Source of the DNA: Geranomyces variabilis
Taxonomy: Eukaryota > Chytridiomycota > Chytridiomycetes > Spizellomycetales > Powellomycetaceae
Assembly (NCBI GenBank): GCA_027603065.1
Contig: JADGJP010000050.1
Location: forward strand, 1 to 64,000
DNA length: 64,000 nt
Direction: 5' to 3'
A program made the position numbers and the translations under genes. Position 1 is the stretch's first letter, and each line of letters starts with the position of its first letter. This document shows, one piece after another, positions 46,452-58,446 of this stretch. The notes beneath the pieces were generated by a model. The model saw only the letters and a list, made by a program, of their open reading frames with translations. It searched no databases and was not told the DNA's origin.

Positions 46452-47547
46452 ATGCCCACTCCGCCGGCAACCGCTGCCAACATCGTCGGCTTCTCCGCAT
46501 ACACCCTGGCGATTGCAATCGGCGTCAGCAACACCGTCTACACCATTCGAAGCGACTTGGTCGGGAAAGCATGGGCGCCACGGAATACAGTCAATGTTCT
46601 CGGACTGCTCTTGATTCTGGTCTCTTCCGCCCTGTCCTTTAAGCAAGGATATGACTATGAAGTTGCTGAGGGTCGCAACCGGGCGGGCAGAACGAGCGAT
46701 GCTTTCTTTTTTGTGGGTTCATACCTGATGATCATGAATCTGCAACCATTACTCCCGGCCGTCCAATTGAGACTGAATTACAACGAGCGATGGAACACCC
46801 TGCTTATTGCAACAAATTTCCTCTGCTTCGCTTTGTGCTTTGTTGGATGGCTGACTACCACAATAATAATCACCGTGCGAGACGATGACTCTCCAGATGT
46901 GCAAGACATGCGCGCACTGTGTTTCACCATCTGGGCCGCGTATGCTCCACTAATGGTAAAGTCACCGTTCGGTTAAATGCCGACCGCTTTCCACTGTAAT
47001 GCCTTGACTAATGCCCTTGATTTCTCAGCTGATATTGATATCCATCGTCGTTTGTCGAATGATCATTGCATCAAAGCGGACTTTGGCAGCAGCCATGGCC
47101 GTGGTCCCCGAAATCGTGGAAAGCGGCGACGAGGACCAAAGAGGCGCCGCTGTGGTTGTTTTGGATACCATTCGGAAACGAGCCGTGGCAAGTGCAGTAA
47201 TCTGCATTCCCTTGACAATTGCAGTTGCGGGATACACCTCCGGCCCCTTTTCGGCATGTGCCGATGGAATTGCCACAATGTGTAAGAGAACCGCGCGCGT
47301 GCACGAAAGATTCTTCCAAATCTCTGGATTTCTGAACTGCAGCTTTTCGGCAGATACGGACACGTTTTGCGCCTGGCTTCTCTACAACATATACGTCATC
47401 CGCCAAGTCGTCCTCTACACGCCGTCGTCTAGACTCAGCCATGCGTCAGCGCCCAGAGGCAAGCGGCTAGCAGGCATGGCGGCGGTGCGCGCGAGCAACA
47501 GTGCAAGTCACCACGGAAAGACTCCAGAAGCCAGCGGCGGATATTAG
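46452..47547 (+). CDS. Orphan seven-transmembrane protein
   Basis: Two exons, 46452-46955 and 47029-47547; 340 residues. Seven hydrophobic helices are visible: AAYTL-like IVGFSAYTLAIAIGVSNTVY, TVNVLGLLLILVSSALSF, FFFVGSYLMIMNLQPLLPAV, LLIATNFLCFALCFVGWL, YAPLMLILISIVVCRMIIAS, ASAVICIPLTIAVAGYTSG and AWLLYNIYVIRQVVLYT. A Ser/His-rich tail follows. There is no signal peptide, no DRY or class C motif, and I do not recognise the family. The layout suits a G-protein-coupled receptor-like or membrane-sensor role. That is inference from topology only. It is head-to-head with CtIP and convergent with ALG9. Confidence 0.65.
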
Positions 47548-47611
47548 CCCAGCGTTTTGTATGGCGCACGAAAACAAAGTTCAGGCGCGGAGGATTTTTG
47601 CATTATATTTT

Positions 47612-50015
47612 TCATTCTGCGACCCTAGTCAGCAGACACCACTCTCCCCATTGTTTCTGAGCGCCTGTATATGGCAGCCAAAACGCCCTCCGCAAGCGGC
47701 CACTTCCTGCCGCATCCAAGAACCGCTCGCAACGATGCTTGCGCCAAGTGCGGGTGTCCAGCGCATAAAGCGGCTGCACGGCACCCTCATCGTAATTCAA
47801 AGATCCCGGCGGCGTGTAGTCAGCCACGTAGTCACAGACACCTAGTGGGACCTGAGAGTAGAGATTTCTGATGTCAGCAATGAAGCCTTTTGTTCTTGGA
47901 AAGGACAATGGAAGAAACACTTACATATTTATCCATTGCTTCTTGATTCTTGTCATTCATTGAACTTGGTACAACGTGCGCAAAACGATCTCCAAACCGC
48001 CGTTCCCCCGGCTTCTCCTCAACAGGCTCTTTAAAATGTCCCGGCAATAAGCCCGTAAACTCCGATTTCAGGAACTCAACGCGCATGTCGTCCGGAACAA
48101 AATAATGACCGGGAAAGCGGTACCATTCCTTGCCAATGCACAGAACTCGCTCCCTCGTATCCGAACTTGCTGGTGCTGGAAGCGTTATGGTATGGTGGAA
48201 AACATCGATTGGCGCGTGGTAGTGAGAGTACATAGCCATGGAGCGGGACAGCGAAAGAACGGCGAACGCAGTCAAAAATGTGTTTACAAGGAGCTCTGAG
48301 GTGCGTGATGCAGTAGACTGAAAGCAAACAGGAATCAGAAATCGTTTCAGCGCTACATATGACCTGAGCAGCAGCGCCACTTACAGGCAGAGCGATGCGT
48401 GACACGGCCCTCGTTATCCATGATTTGGCAACGAACAGCATCACAGCTGCATTAAGACACAAGAGCGGGTACACGACAAACAAAAAACGCTCTTCCTTGT
48501 GTGGCTGCAGAGTGAAAATCCCCAGCCAGAGGTGTGCTGGAGCCAGCTTGGCCGCCAGCCGCAGGGCCCTTCCGCCCTCAGTCGGAAAGCGAGACGCGTC
48601 TCTTTTGAGGTAACCCCACGCGGAGTTTAGAAGCTACAAGGTAGCAAACGGGTTAAGTTACACTCACAAGCCTTCCAATCGGATATAGCAATCTTACTAG
48701 CGCTGGAAGTGCCAACAACGCCACCGGAAATGCGATGTTGAAGTTGAGCAACCCATTCAGGATATAGAACCACCATGGCTCAGTGCCATATATGTTTGGT
48801 CCGCGGTCTTTGCCCGCAAAGATGTTGTAGTGGACAATGTTGAATGGAACCAGGGCCACGCGATTGTACAGCAAGGAATCAATCGCAAGCATGGGTCCCT
48901 GCGCATAACAAATATCAGATGAGCGCAATTCAAATGGTACTGCACAGCCTGTTAAACGCTTTACCACAATGCCTGCAACGGTCAACACACCCGCTTCCAC
49001 CATATGCTGGAGTCTTTTCAGAGGAGGTCCGGAGAGCGACAGCTCCTCCATCGCAAAGGGAAGACCTGCCGCCGCAGCAAATGGCCATCCAAGCAGCGAG
49101 CCGACGCCAATCAAAGACACAACAGCATAAGTCCTTCTTCGACCCGGCGGATCGAACGAGTACGATGCAGCCAGAGTCACGGCATACATGGCAAACGTCG
49201 AGGGTAAAAACGCTAACACAGGGAGCCTCAGCCGAAAATCCGATGCAAAAGGACGAGCGTGCCATGGCATTACCTGTAGAGGAGATGAACATGCCCGTGT
49301 TCACCATCAAAAGGAGCAAGAAATAGCGCCCGATTACAGGGCTGACATTTTTCGCAACAGCGTCGTAGAGTCGAGCCTCACAAAACGCCGAGGCGATTCC
49401 CAATGCCCCGCGTGTTTCGTAAAAAACGGTGATCTGAAACCTTCCGAGGTCAGGTTTCCGGAATTTGACAGGTGCAAGCGTATGCTCGCTGGATACCTTG
49501 TCGCGAGACACAAGCAGCTCCATAAACCGCCCAACAATGGAATGCAGCCAAATGTACATCCACGACCGGATTGCATACACCGGGGAATACTCCCACGTCT
49601 GCATCCCTCGTCCGTAGTGCAGATAGTGCATTGGTTCCCAAAAGTTGAAGACTTCGTCGCAGTCTGCCACATGCTGAATTAGGATCAAGACTTGCACGCC
49701 GTCGGCGTTATACTATGCGAATCCTCCGCTGGTTGTCTCAAGTATACCGCTTATGTTGGAAAAGATCGCGGCAGCCAGCCGCGCGGCACACAGGACTTTG
49801 AAGGCGAACGAAAAGGACGGCGCCCACGACTCTTGTGCATCATCATCTTGCTCCCTGTCGGTCTGTGTAAAGTTTGCAGACGGCAAACGCTTAACCGTCC
49901 TTGGTGGTTCCACCGCTGGGTTTTGAGTTTGAGCCGCCATTGTCGTTGTCGACTGCATGGAGTCGAGGGGAGTTTGAAGAGCTCGCGCCCGCCGTCGCAA
50001 TTTCGGAGTTGTCAT
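47612..50015 (-). CDS. ALG9: Alpha-1,2-mannosyltransferase ALG9
   Basis: Adds two lumenal alpha-1,2 mannoses to the dolichol-linked N-glycan precursor in the ER (family GT22). Exons (minus): 50015-49748, 49663-49497, 49433-49274, 49212-48965, 48898-48668, 48633-48385, 48317-47925, 47851-47612; phases fit; 651 residues. The GT-C signature is ISDCDEVFNFWEPMHYL, with the acidic pair and WEP typical of ALG9/ALG12/PIG-B. Further ALG9 text follows in order: TWEYSPVYAIRSWMYI, LIGVGSLLGWPFAAAAGLPF, NIYGTEPWWFYILNGLLNFN, FTLQPHKEERFLFVVYPLLC, IGKEWYRFPGHYFVPDD and SMNDKNQEAMDKY. It is a multi-pass membrane protein. The start is 146 bp from the divergent GUCD1-like gene. Intact. Confidence 0.96.
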
Positions 50016-50161
50016 TTCCCTTGCTCATTCTTGCCCAGCATCCTGCAGAGGACCTCTCGGCTACTGCTCATAGTCTTCTCTGGCCTACGGGGGAGCCACA
50101 GAGGCAGTGCCGCCTTTCCCTTCCTGTCCTCTCCGTCTCTCGTCTCATTCCAGACGCTCTC
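50016..50161. promoter_or_regulatory. 146-bp shared upstream region of ALG9 and GUCD1-like genes
   Basis: The two start codons face away from each other with 146 bp between them, so core promoters must overlap or share elements. The sequence is CT-rich on the plus strand. No named factor site is claimed. Confidence 0.4.
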
Positions 50162-51483
50162 ATGCCCGACCACCTGTCGCATATTCCGCACCGCCAGCAG
50201 GTAAGGCAAATGGAGCACACATGCAAGTTGTTTTGTCCCGCTTCAGATTATGCGTAGAAGGGTAAACGCCCGCCCTTGCTCTTGTGTTTCGGTAATTTAT
50301 AAATGTCTGTTGCTTACTTCACAGTTGTCTAACTGGGACTGCGGCCTTGCGTGCGTGAGCATGGTCTTGTCGTCACTCGCCGTCCCGCATACACTGCTTG
50401 AGCTCCGTAACGCTGCGGACGATCCTGTCCGCGATGGCGTGTGGACCATTGACCTTGCCTACCATCTCGGAAAATACGGCGTTCAGGATTTCAGTAAGGG
50501 CCGCAGAGTGACCTTTTCTTGGCGGGACCATAAATTTATGTCTTCTTCTCCCGATGTTCCCCACAGCCTACTACACTTCCTACATTGGCGTCAACCAGCA
50601 ATACACTCGCACGCGGTTCTATTCCGCAACGCTCTCGCGCGACCGCCAGCGGATACACGCACTGTTTGCCGGCGCGCACGAGCGCAACATCCGCGTTGTC
50701 GCGTGGACGCTGCCGCTCGACGACATGATCCGATTTCTGGACTCGGCGCGGTACGCAATTCTTGTACTGGTTGATCTCTCTTTGCTGACGTGCCGTGAGT
50801 GCGGGCATGGGTGGGCGCGGCGACGGACGCGGTCTGCGCCAGATGTGACGCGAGGGGATGCTCGTCGTAGCAGTAGCAGCAGCGGCGGCGGGAGTGTCAC
50901 AGCATGGGATTCAATGGGGGTCAAGGTTGCCGGATGCTGGCCATGGCCGAAGCGGTTGCAGCGTATGGTTGCTGTTGGCGGTGGCGGCGGCAGTGGCGAC
51001 AGCGAAACGCGTCGCCTTGCCGCGCGTTCAGTAGGTGGTGGGAAAGCAGATGTTTCGGCCCCGCTTTCACCTTTCCGTCCGCCGCCGCCGCCACCGCAAA
51101 CATCATGCTTGTCGTCTCTCCGATGGTGCGTCCCGCTGTTCGCCGTTGCGGCGGTCAGTCCCCCAGCCACCAACCCGCCTCGCCGCCCCAATTTATTCAC
51201 ATCATCAAGCCGCACTCTATCATCCCCTTCTGCCGGATTCAATTCCGCAGAGACATGGCGTGGTGATGAGGACGACGACGATGACTCGGAACCAGCGATT
51301 GCTGGTGGAGGGTTCGTAGGGCACTACGTCCTCCTCGTCGGCTACGATGCCCGTACCGACCGCTTTTTATACCGCGACCCGGGCACCGCGCACGAACTGT
51401 GCGCCGTTGACGCCGACCGGCTGGACGAGGCCCGTCGAGCAGACGGCACCGACTGCGACGCGATTGTTGTGCGCGTGCGCTAA
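50162..51483 (+). CDS. GUCD1-like (guanylyl cyclase domain-containing 1) protein with long insertion
   Basis: Exons: 50162-50200, 50325-50493, 50567-51483; 374 residues. The family has a papain/C39-like fold; despite the name, cyclase activity is not established. The core reads LSNWDCGLACVSMVL (candidate Cys nucleophile Cys19), DGVWTIDLAYHLGKYGVQDF, then YYTSYIGVNQQYTRTRFYSA and ILVLVDLSLLTCREC. The end is FVGHYVLLVGYDARTDRFLY with RDPGTAHELC, giving the His and Asp expected of a Cys-His-Asp site. Between the CREC segment and GHYVLL, about 150 residues of Gly/Ser/Pro-rich sequence are inserted; in animal GUCD1 this spot is short. The insertion shows simple-sequence growth rather than a domain. 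Biochemical role unknown. Confidence 0.85.
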
Positions 51484-51800
51484 TTGGGGAGACGGACGCG
51501 GATTGAGATACCCCCTGCTACCCGTTCACATCCGCACATCTTTCGCATCGTATCCCCGTGTTTCCCATTGAGCGAGCCACCGCGTTTGTTTATATACGTC
51601 CTACGCCGGGGGAACGACGACCGATCATAATAACCACTCATAGCTTATACCCCTTCATTTTTTTGTTTTCTGGTTCACTTGTATTTCATAATTTACGGCT
51701 ATACTACAAAAATGTTTCCCCGCCGCCTTCAAGGAAAGACATACCGGGGAATGATAGGAATGTTAGCAATACGTGTCTTTCACATCGTTTTGCGCGAGCT
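51484..51800. other. Convergent 3' region
   Basis: 317 bp between the GUCD1-like stop (+) and the DUF4211 gene stop (-). A/T-rich with short T-tracts. No gene. Confidence 0.5.
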
Positions 51801-53533
51801 TCAACCGCCTTTGGACCAGCTGGTAGCTGTTTCCAACAGCTCATTATACTGGGTCCACAGCTGCGTCAAGAAAGGAAGCAAAAAAAGGTCAGCTGAATTC
51901 ACGAAACGCATGAGCGGTGTAATTGTTCGCGGGGGGTTTTACCTCGTCAACAATCGTTTGCTGCTCCAAATACGCCAACAAATCATCCCGGCTATACGCC
52001 TCCAAATCTTTAAACCCCGCATTCAGCGCCTCGCGCACACGGACAAAAAACTTCCACTTCCAATGCGTCAACTTTGAGTACAACTGCGACCGTTTCGCGC
52101 AAAACTTGCCCAAGAGGAACGCCAGCTCCGGCTCGTACGATTTAGGGCGGAAGCGCACGTATCGCGGAAACTGCTTTTCCATGCGCGAGCGCGGGTCTGA
52201 TTTGGGCAGCGAGGCGAGCGTCCATGCGTCGTAGGCTGGACCAGACAGTACAGCTTCGGACGCGGCGGTGTGGTTGGTGCGACGGCAGGCGTCGCATACG
52301 CCTGCGTCGGGTGGAGTCGGGCGCAATTTGTAGATTGGGTAGGTGTTGAGCGCATCTTTGAATCTAGGCTGCCAGGCTTCAGAGCTGAGCAGGGACATGC
52401 GGTATCCATCGATCCGCTTTTCAATCGCGCGGATGTTGCTTTCGGCAGTTTTGTTGGCTTGTCCTGGGCGTGGGACGTCGTCTGGTCCGCGCAGCACGAT
52501 TTCAATGAGAAACGCAATGAAGATTTTGAAGGAGTCGAACAGTGTTGACGCGGCCAGGCGGAATTCCTCTACGAGAAGCGCATGTAACCATGAGTCAGAC
52601 AGCAAGCATGGTATGCCAGGTTGAAGAAGAAGACATACGAGGTAATTCAGCAATCTCATCTCCCTCCTCCGCAATAAACTCGGCAATGTCGCTCTCCGAT
52701 GACGTCCCGCTGGCGAAATCCGAGTCCTCTTCTGACTCTGGCGGCGGGAGCGCAGCTTTGATTCCCGCGCGTCGGGTCTCCTTCATTTTAGCCAGCGCAT
52801 TGCGGAAATTGGCCTTTGCGCTCGGCGGTGCCGGCTTCGACGTGTCGCTAAAATACAAATCATCGTCGTCGGCCGAATCGAGCTCTAAGTTTTTGGACGT
52901 GCTGGCGGTGCGTCGTGGCGGAGATGCGCGGCGGCTACTGATACGTTTTGTAGGGCGTGATGCATGGACGTCGGAGTCGGAGGAAGAGGAGAGGTATGCA
53001 GACGGCGGTGATGAATTGCGTTTGCGTTTGGAAGACGCGACAACAGCTGGCGGGGACTGCCGTGACCGTCGCGGTGGAGGCGGAGGAAGCGATGAGTCGG
53101 AACTTGATGACGAGAGGGTGATAGATTTGCGCTGTAGCTTTCTCGGAGTGGCCTCTGCCGTGGTAAGCGCAGGCGTTGACTTCGACGACGAAGCAGCTGA
53201 CGGCGTGGAGAGGAAAGCACGGAGGGTTGGCTGGCTGACAGCTGGACGAACCAAGGCGGTGTCAGAGCGTTTTGGCAACGGCGCTGCTTCCAGCGATGAA
53301 TCGGTGTCGTTCCCTTTGCCTTTGCCTTTGCCGCTGCCTTTGCATGGGACACCGACGTCCTCGTCGTCGTCCTCGTCGCTGGAGCTCATGAAGAACAGTG
53401 AAGAGTTTTTCTTACGTCCAGTTGCTCGTGCGCCTGCATCCTTTCCCTCTCGTCCTGTTCCACCTGGTCCTCGTGCTGCTACATCCAGCCCACCTCGGCC
53501 ATCGCCGTCGCGGGCGCGTGCTAGCCTACTCAT
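51801..53533 (-). CDS. DUF4211-domain protein (CCDC82-like)
   Basis: Exons (minus): 53533-52639, 52568-51943, 51860-51801; 526 residues if it starts at Met 53533 (an upstream in-frame Met at 53650 would leave only 28 bp to the divergent gene). The N-terminal half is disordered, rich in Ser/Asp/Pro with acidic SSSDEDDDED-type and basic SSKRKRNSS stretches, typical of nuclear chromatin-associated proteins. The C-terminal DUF4211 domain covers EFRLAASTLFDSFKIFIAFL, DACRRTNHTAASEAVLSGPA and AFLLGKFCAKRSQLYSKLTH. It ends with a 19-residue last exon (LWTQYNELLETATSWSKGG) that fits the family's C-terminal helix. The domain occurs in human CCDC82; its function is unknown. A nuclear location is inferred. 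Confidence 0.75.
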
Positions 53534-53678
53534 GCACCTCGCTGTGTTTCGCGTTGTGGGGGGTGAAAGATGGCCGAAGACCTCGGACGCCGCGCCAAAA
53601 GCTGGCGACGTTTTTTTATTTTTGTTTTTGACTCGAGAGCTGACTATCATTCACCGCCAACATTGAGCGGCGCTCTCA
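53534..53678. promoter_or_regulatory. Short divergent promoter, DUF4211 and GRC3 genes
   Basis: At most 145 bp separates the two start codons. On the minus strand it also contains an in-frame Met at 53650, so one gene's leader may overlap the other's promoter. Confidence 0.35.
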
Positions 53679-56065
53679 ATGAATCCCAATGCCCCACCTT
53701 CGCAAAAACCTTCGCAGAAGAGATCCTCTCAGTCGGCAAGCGGAGGCTCATCCTCGTTGTATTCGAATAATCCATTTGCCGCTCTTCGCTCGCTAAAGAA
53801 GCCTCGTCGGCCAGAAGAACCGACAGCTGCAGAGTCGCCGTCGATTCAAAAGCTTTACACTGACTCTCTTACGCTCGATGATCCGCCATCTCGGCCGCCG
53901 ACCAGAGCTGGCCCTGTTATATCCACATTTAGACCGTCGCGTGACAACGTCGCTAGCGACGGCACCCTGTGTTTGATAGCGCTGACCCCGGGCGAGGTAG
54001 GCTCAGACATGTATTGATACAAGAAGTCACGAAAGACCTAATCTTGGCACAAGACGCTAGCTTTTCAGGGTGTGTTCGAGTTTGCAGCTATTGCCGGGCG
54101 TTTTACCGTGATTGGCCACGAGTTTGGTCCATTGAGCAGCACACCGTCCCAAAATTCAAGTCAAGCAACTTTTCATTCGTGCTTTTCATCAAACACTCAC
54201 AGCATCCCGGTTTTCTCTGCCATCGAGGGGTCCTCTACAACCAAAAAGGCAGGATCGTTGCATTATCAAGGCCGCGGTCGGACACCGTGTGCGGAGACGC
54301 TCACAGCCATCAAACTTCTGCTTTCGACACTCAAAACGGATGCAACGATTATCTGCTTGCGCGCCGCCAATATAGCTGACCGTGGCTTACTTGATATTGC
54401 GCGGACGATGCCATCACTAAGATTCGCCTTTCGCAATCGGGAGGAGGTCACAAATTTCCCTCGAATACCCGGGCTGTACCCGATCACGACGGGTACCGCA
54501 GACATCTCGCCGCTGGTACTGCCACCAGAATGGGAACGGGCTGTAGACATGGTGTGTAGCGCGAAAGCAACCGAGCGTAAGGTGTTGTGCACGGTTGGGT
54601 CCAAAAACATGGGCAAGTCAACCTATGGACGCTATCTGGTCAACAGGCTGCTGAACATGTACGTATGGCCCCTCAAGCTTTCCCTTTGAAAGGTGCGCGT
54701 GCTAATGTACTCTTGTTTGTCAGCTACCCAAAAGTTGCATTCCTCGAGTGCGACGTTGGACAGTCAGAGTTCACACCATCAGGCATGATATCTTTGCATG
54801 TCATCTCTTCCCCACTATTAGGTGAAGCCCTCGATATGCTGGCAGATTACGTATGGAGATGCAAAGCTGACCGACAGCAAATTCATCGCAAAGGTCCTCC
54901 TTTTTCGCATTTTCTCACTCCGTACCGCAGCGTTTACGTTGGGGCCATATCTCCGAAATGTGACCCGGACTGTTATCTTGCTGGTTTGAGGCATCTTTAC
55001 GGGGTCTTTGAACGAGATTTCCTACAAGCCAACGATTTTGTACCGCTGGTGATCAATACCCATGGATGGATCCGAGGTTTGCGCACTTTTGACTACTGCG
55101 GAGAACCCTCCCAAAGCACTAACCCCTTTGGCTTTGCTTTTTTAGGCATGGGGCTTGATTTATTAGTACATTTTCTGCACAGTGTGCAACCGACACATAT
55201 CTTTCAACTGGCCGTGCTCCCGGGCACACCGGCCAGCGGCGCAAGGAATGTTCTGGTGGACCTCCCGGCGATCCTATCAGGCATGCCTGGGCCATCCTTC
55301 TCCGGTGTCCTGTCTGAAATCCCGGCTGATGACTCATACCGGTACGTTTCGCAACTGCAAAGCCCACGTTGAGCTGGCCAAAGGGATCAAATAACTGACG
55401 CAAAATCATAGGCCAAATTCCTTAAGTGCGGCAGACTTGCGCACAATCTCGCTTGTCTCGTATTTTCACCAGCTGCCTCCCACTCCCTCTGTCGATCGCC
55501 CGTCATGGTCTTTCTCAAGTCCATTAGCCACCCGTGCACCGTATATTGTGCCGTTCGATAGCGTTCGGATCAAGTTTCTGCACAGTGAAGTGCCATTTGG
55601 GGAAACTCTTCACGCGCTCAACGGGTGCATCGTTGGCCTGGTCATTGATCAGGCTGTGTACGAACAGCCACTTCGGCATAGCGGTAGTGACAACGAGGTG
55701 TGGACCGCGTAATGCTACATTTGCTACGCACGAAGATCATAACTAACGAAGATAATCCCTAGCTGCCACACATTGGCAAAAACCTACGCATCATTCCAAC
55801 AGATTTGCCATTCCTCCCGCAAAATCACACAACTGTCGGCATCGGACTGATTCGTGCTGTAGATATGGAAGCTGGCACTTTCCACGTACTTGCGGGTCCA
55901 ACCCCACCCGAGCTGTTGCGTCAAGTCAATACATTCGTCCGCGGCGCAGGGTTCGAGACGCCAATACCGCTTCTGGCGTCCGGATTTGAGGTAAGCGAAC
56001 TTCAGGATGTGACATCAATGGTGGATCAGTTCTTAAAGGTATTCCGCAGAATGCGCGAACGATGA
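53679..56065 (+). CDS. GRC3: Polynucleotide 5'-hydroxyl kinase GRC3/NOL9
   Basis: Phosphorylates RNA 5'-OH ends during ITS2 removal from pre-rRNA, working with the LAS1 nuclease in the nucleolus. Exons: 53679-53996, 54069-54658, 54724-55341, 55412-55697, 55763-56065; 704 residues. A disordered N-terminus precedes a beta-rich domain (GVFEFAAIAGRFTVIGHEFG). The CLP1/GRC3 P-loop follows: VGSKNMGKSTYGRYLVN (Walker A near residue 285), then YPKVAFLECDVGQSEFTPSG with the GQ(S/T)E(F/Y) motif. Next is NTHGWIRGL, with the lid/Walker B neighbourhood. The C-terminal domain includes FDSVRIKFLHSEVPFGE and VGIGLIRAVDMEAGTFHVL. The exon 4 donor is GTGTGG, weaker than the others, but phase and homology fit. 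Intact. Confidence 0.92.
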
Positions 56066-56271
56066 GACCATATACGACAACATCATCGTCGGAGGGGATA
56101 GGCTCGCTTGCGTGGCGAGCGCGGCATAATCTTAATCGTAGGCGGCCGGGAGATAGAAATCCATAGGCTTTTTGCTATAGACTGGCCCGTTAGAAAAGTA
56201 CGAAGTCTCGGACAGGCGTCCGTGTTCGCTCTTCCTCCTGTTACATACATGAACGATACGCACTCCGATCT

Positions 56272-58339
56272 ATGAGCACGTTCGACGGCCGCATACGAGA
56301 GGTACAAGGAGGGCTCACGCGTATGACTCGGCTGCATTGCTTTCGCATTTGCAGGGCTTTTTCTGGGCGTCGTTTTGTTGACCCCTTATTACCAGTACCC
56401 TAGCATTGCCGTTGACTACTACCACCCCAACCGCACAAACTTAAGGGTCTTCCTCCTCTCGCACGTTCATGCGGACCATCTGAACGGCCTCACGAGCACC
56501 GGTTTCAACCTTCCCCTCTACTGCTCAGAAGAGTCTGCACGGTTGCTCCTTCGTCTCCAGCACCGCCGCCCCGCGAGGCCAGCTGCCGGTGCAGCGACAG
56601 CGACAACAACCACAGCAGCAGCTCCGTCGGAACCATATGTACCCTCGTACCGGTACACGCATCTCAAGCGCCACCTGCGGCCTCTGCGTTATGAAGAGCC
56701 GATCCAGGTCTATGTCGGTGATGGACAGACGGTGACTCTGACGCTGCTTAACGCCAACCACTGCGCTGGCAGCGCCATGTTTTTGATTGAAGGCGAGAAC
56801 GGCAATGTGCTGTACACGGGCGACATGCGGGCTGAAGCCTGGTTTGTTCGCGGCGTGGCAGAGTATGTCGACCAGGGCATTATTCCCGACTTGGCCACTG
56901 TGTACCTGGATACCACTTTCTGCCACGAGGATTACGCCTCGTTTCCGACTCGCGCCGAGTCGATCGAGTCTGTAATTTGCATCATCCGCCAGTACGACTC
57001 GGAAATGACGTTCAAATTTGGCTATAATATCCTCGGAATCGAGCCATTGTGGGAGAGGATTGCGAGCGTGTTCAATGCAAAGATCTTTCTTCATCCGGGA
57101 AAGTTTGCGCTGTACTCAAATTTGCCAACCCCTCCGGCGTACATTACCAACGATCCGTCGTGTACCCGCTTTCATGCATCGGGTGCCACCTCCCCGGATC
57201 CGAGAACTGTAGTCATCCGCCCGAGTACCATGCGGTGGCGCGCATCCCTGCAGGACGCCGGACGAGGATTTGCGGACGAAGATGCGTCCCCGGTGGTTGA
57301 ATCCCAGGACCGTGTCTGGAACGTTTTGTATTCCATCCACTCGTCGCTTGCAGAGTTGCAGGATCTCATCATGGTTTTGCGGCCGCTTGCGGTCTTTCCA
57401 TGCGTTATCAGTAAAGACCGCTGCGAGTCGCGCCGCATTAGTGAATTGTTCATCCCATATCTTCGGCCTCCCCCGGTAGTGAAGAATTTGCCTGCGGTAC
57501 TCGTCCCGCCCCCAGTGGTAGTCGAGTCTTCTCAGGAAACTGGAGACACCGAGCTTCTCGACTCGTCACTCCCGAGGAGCGACGACGTTGTTCCGTCTGA
57601 AAATGACGACAACGAGGAAGAGTCCTTATGCACCGCGCTCTCGGCTTCGTACCCTGACGACGCTTGCAACATCCGGACATCTATTAGTCCCCAGCTTTTG
57701 CCTTGCAGTCCTGTGCGGTCACCTCGCCCGCAGCGTGTGGCTTCCGTGACGCCGTTGAAGCTGCCGCTGGCACCGCCGAACTTTATTGCACTGTCGCCCG
57801 AATGCATAGAGGATGTTGATCAGGACATTAGACCCTCTGATCTCGTCGAAATCGCTTCTCTGCCGAGGGTGAAAGACAATGCTGAATTTAGCTTGCAGCT
57901 GAGTCTATCAGATGACCCACCCTTGTGCATGGACTTTGGAAGCACCAATGTTGTCGAAAGTGCTTTGCCGCCGAGCATGAACACTAATACTGGCGCCGTC
58001 TTTCAGCCGAATAAGGCTGATGGCGCTAACGTTAACGGCGCAGGAGCTGTCGACGTGATTATCATCGCGGAGACGCCGCCAGTCACAGCTGCCCCGCGCA
58101 GCATTTTCAACTCCGGAACAGCGACTCTTGTCCAAGAACCATCCGACATGCGCGCACCGCAAGAGCGTTCAGAAATTATTGCGGTGGCGGCGACCGGGCC
58201 ATCTCGACGATTGCTGCTAAAAAGGAGCTCAGGCGCGCTGTCGGAATTGCCGGATTGGATCCCGGATCGCAGCAGGCGGAGGTCTGGGACGAGCGAACGG
58301 AAGAACTCACTCATTGTGATTGACCTAACGAATGAGTGA
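56272..58339 (+). CDS. Artemis-type (SNM1/DCLRE1C) metallo-beta-lactamase nuclease
   Basis: DNA endo/exonuclease family (beta-CASP) for opening hairpins and trimming ends in non-homologous joining. Exons: 56272-56301 and 56396-58339; 657 residues. The 30-nt first exon gives MSTFDGRIRE, joined to YPSIAVDYYHPNRTNLRVFL, matching the Artemis N-terminus (M-S-x-F-x-G). Metal ligands: HVHADH at 33-38, NANHCAGSAMFL, VLYTGDMR, and YSIHSSLAEL as the C-motif His. VYLDTTFC and VIRPSTMRW are closer to Artemis than to SNM1A/Pso2 or Apollo. An insertion of about 25 Ala/Thr residues follows LLLRLQHRRP. The C-terminal half (from about 380) is disordered and Ser/Pro-rich with acidic patches. DNA-PKcs dependence cannot be judged here. 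Confidence 0.88.
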
Positions 58340-58446
58340 ATGTATTTATTATCTTTCTTAGATATTATTAAGACTGCTGCATGAGGGCTGTCGCTGGTAA
58401 ATTAATGTGTTTATATGTTGGTGTTTCTTTTGCCGAGACTTTTACG

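Noticed and set aside
46163-46642. Plus-strand frame MSSELVCPAYETL... before the 7TM gene
   Set aside because: Out of phase with the 7TM gene, no motif, and lies in the divergent promoter.
56375-56395. Artemis start at a TTG near 56375
   Set aside because: The spliced first exon 56272-56301 gives the conserved M-S-x-F-x-G start with an ATG, so this stretch is intron.
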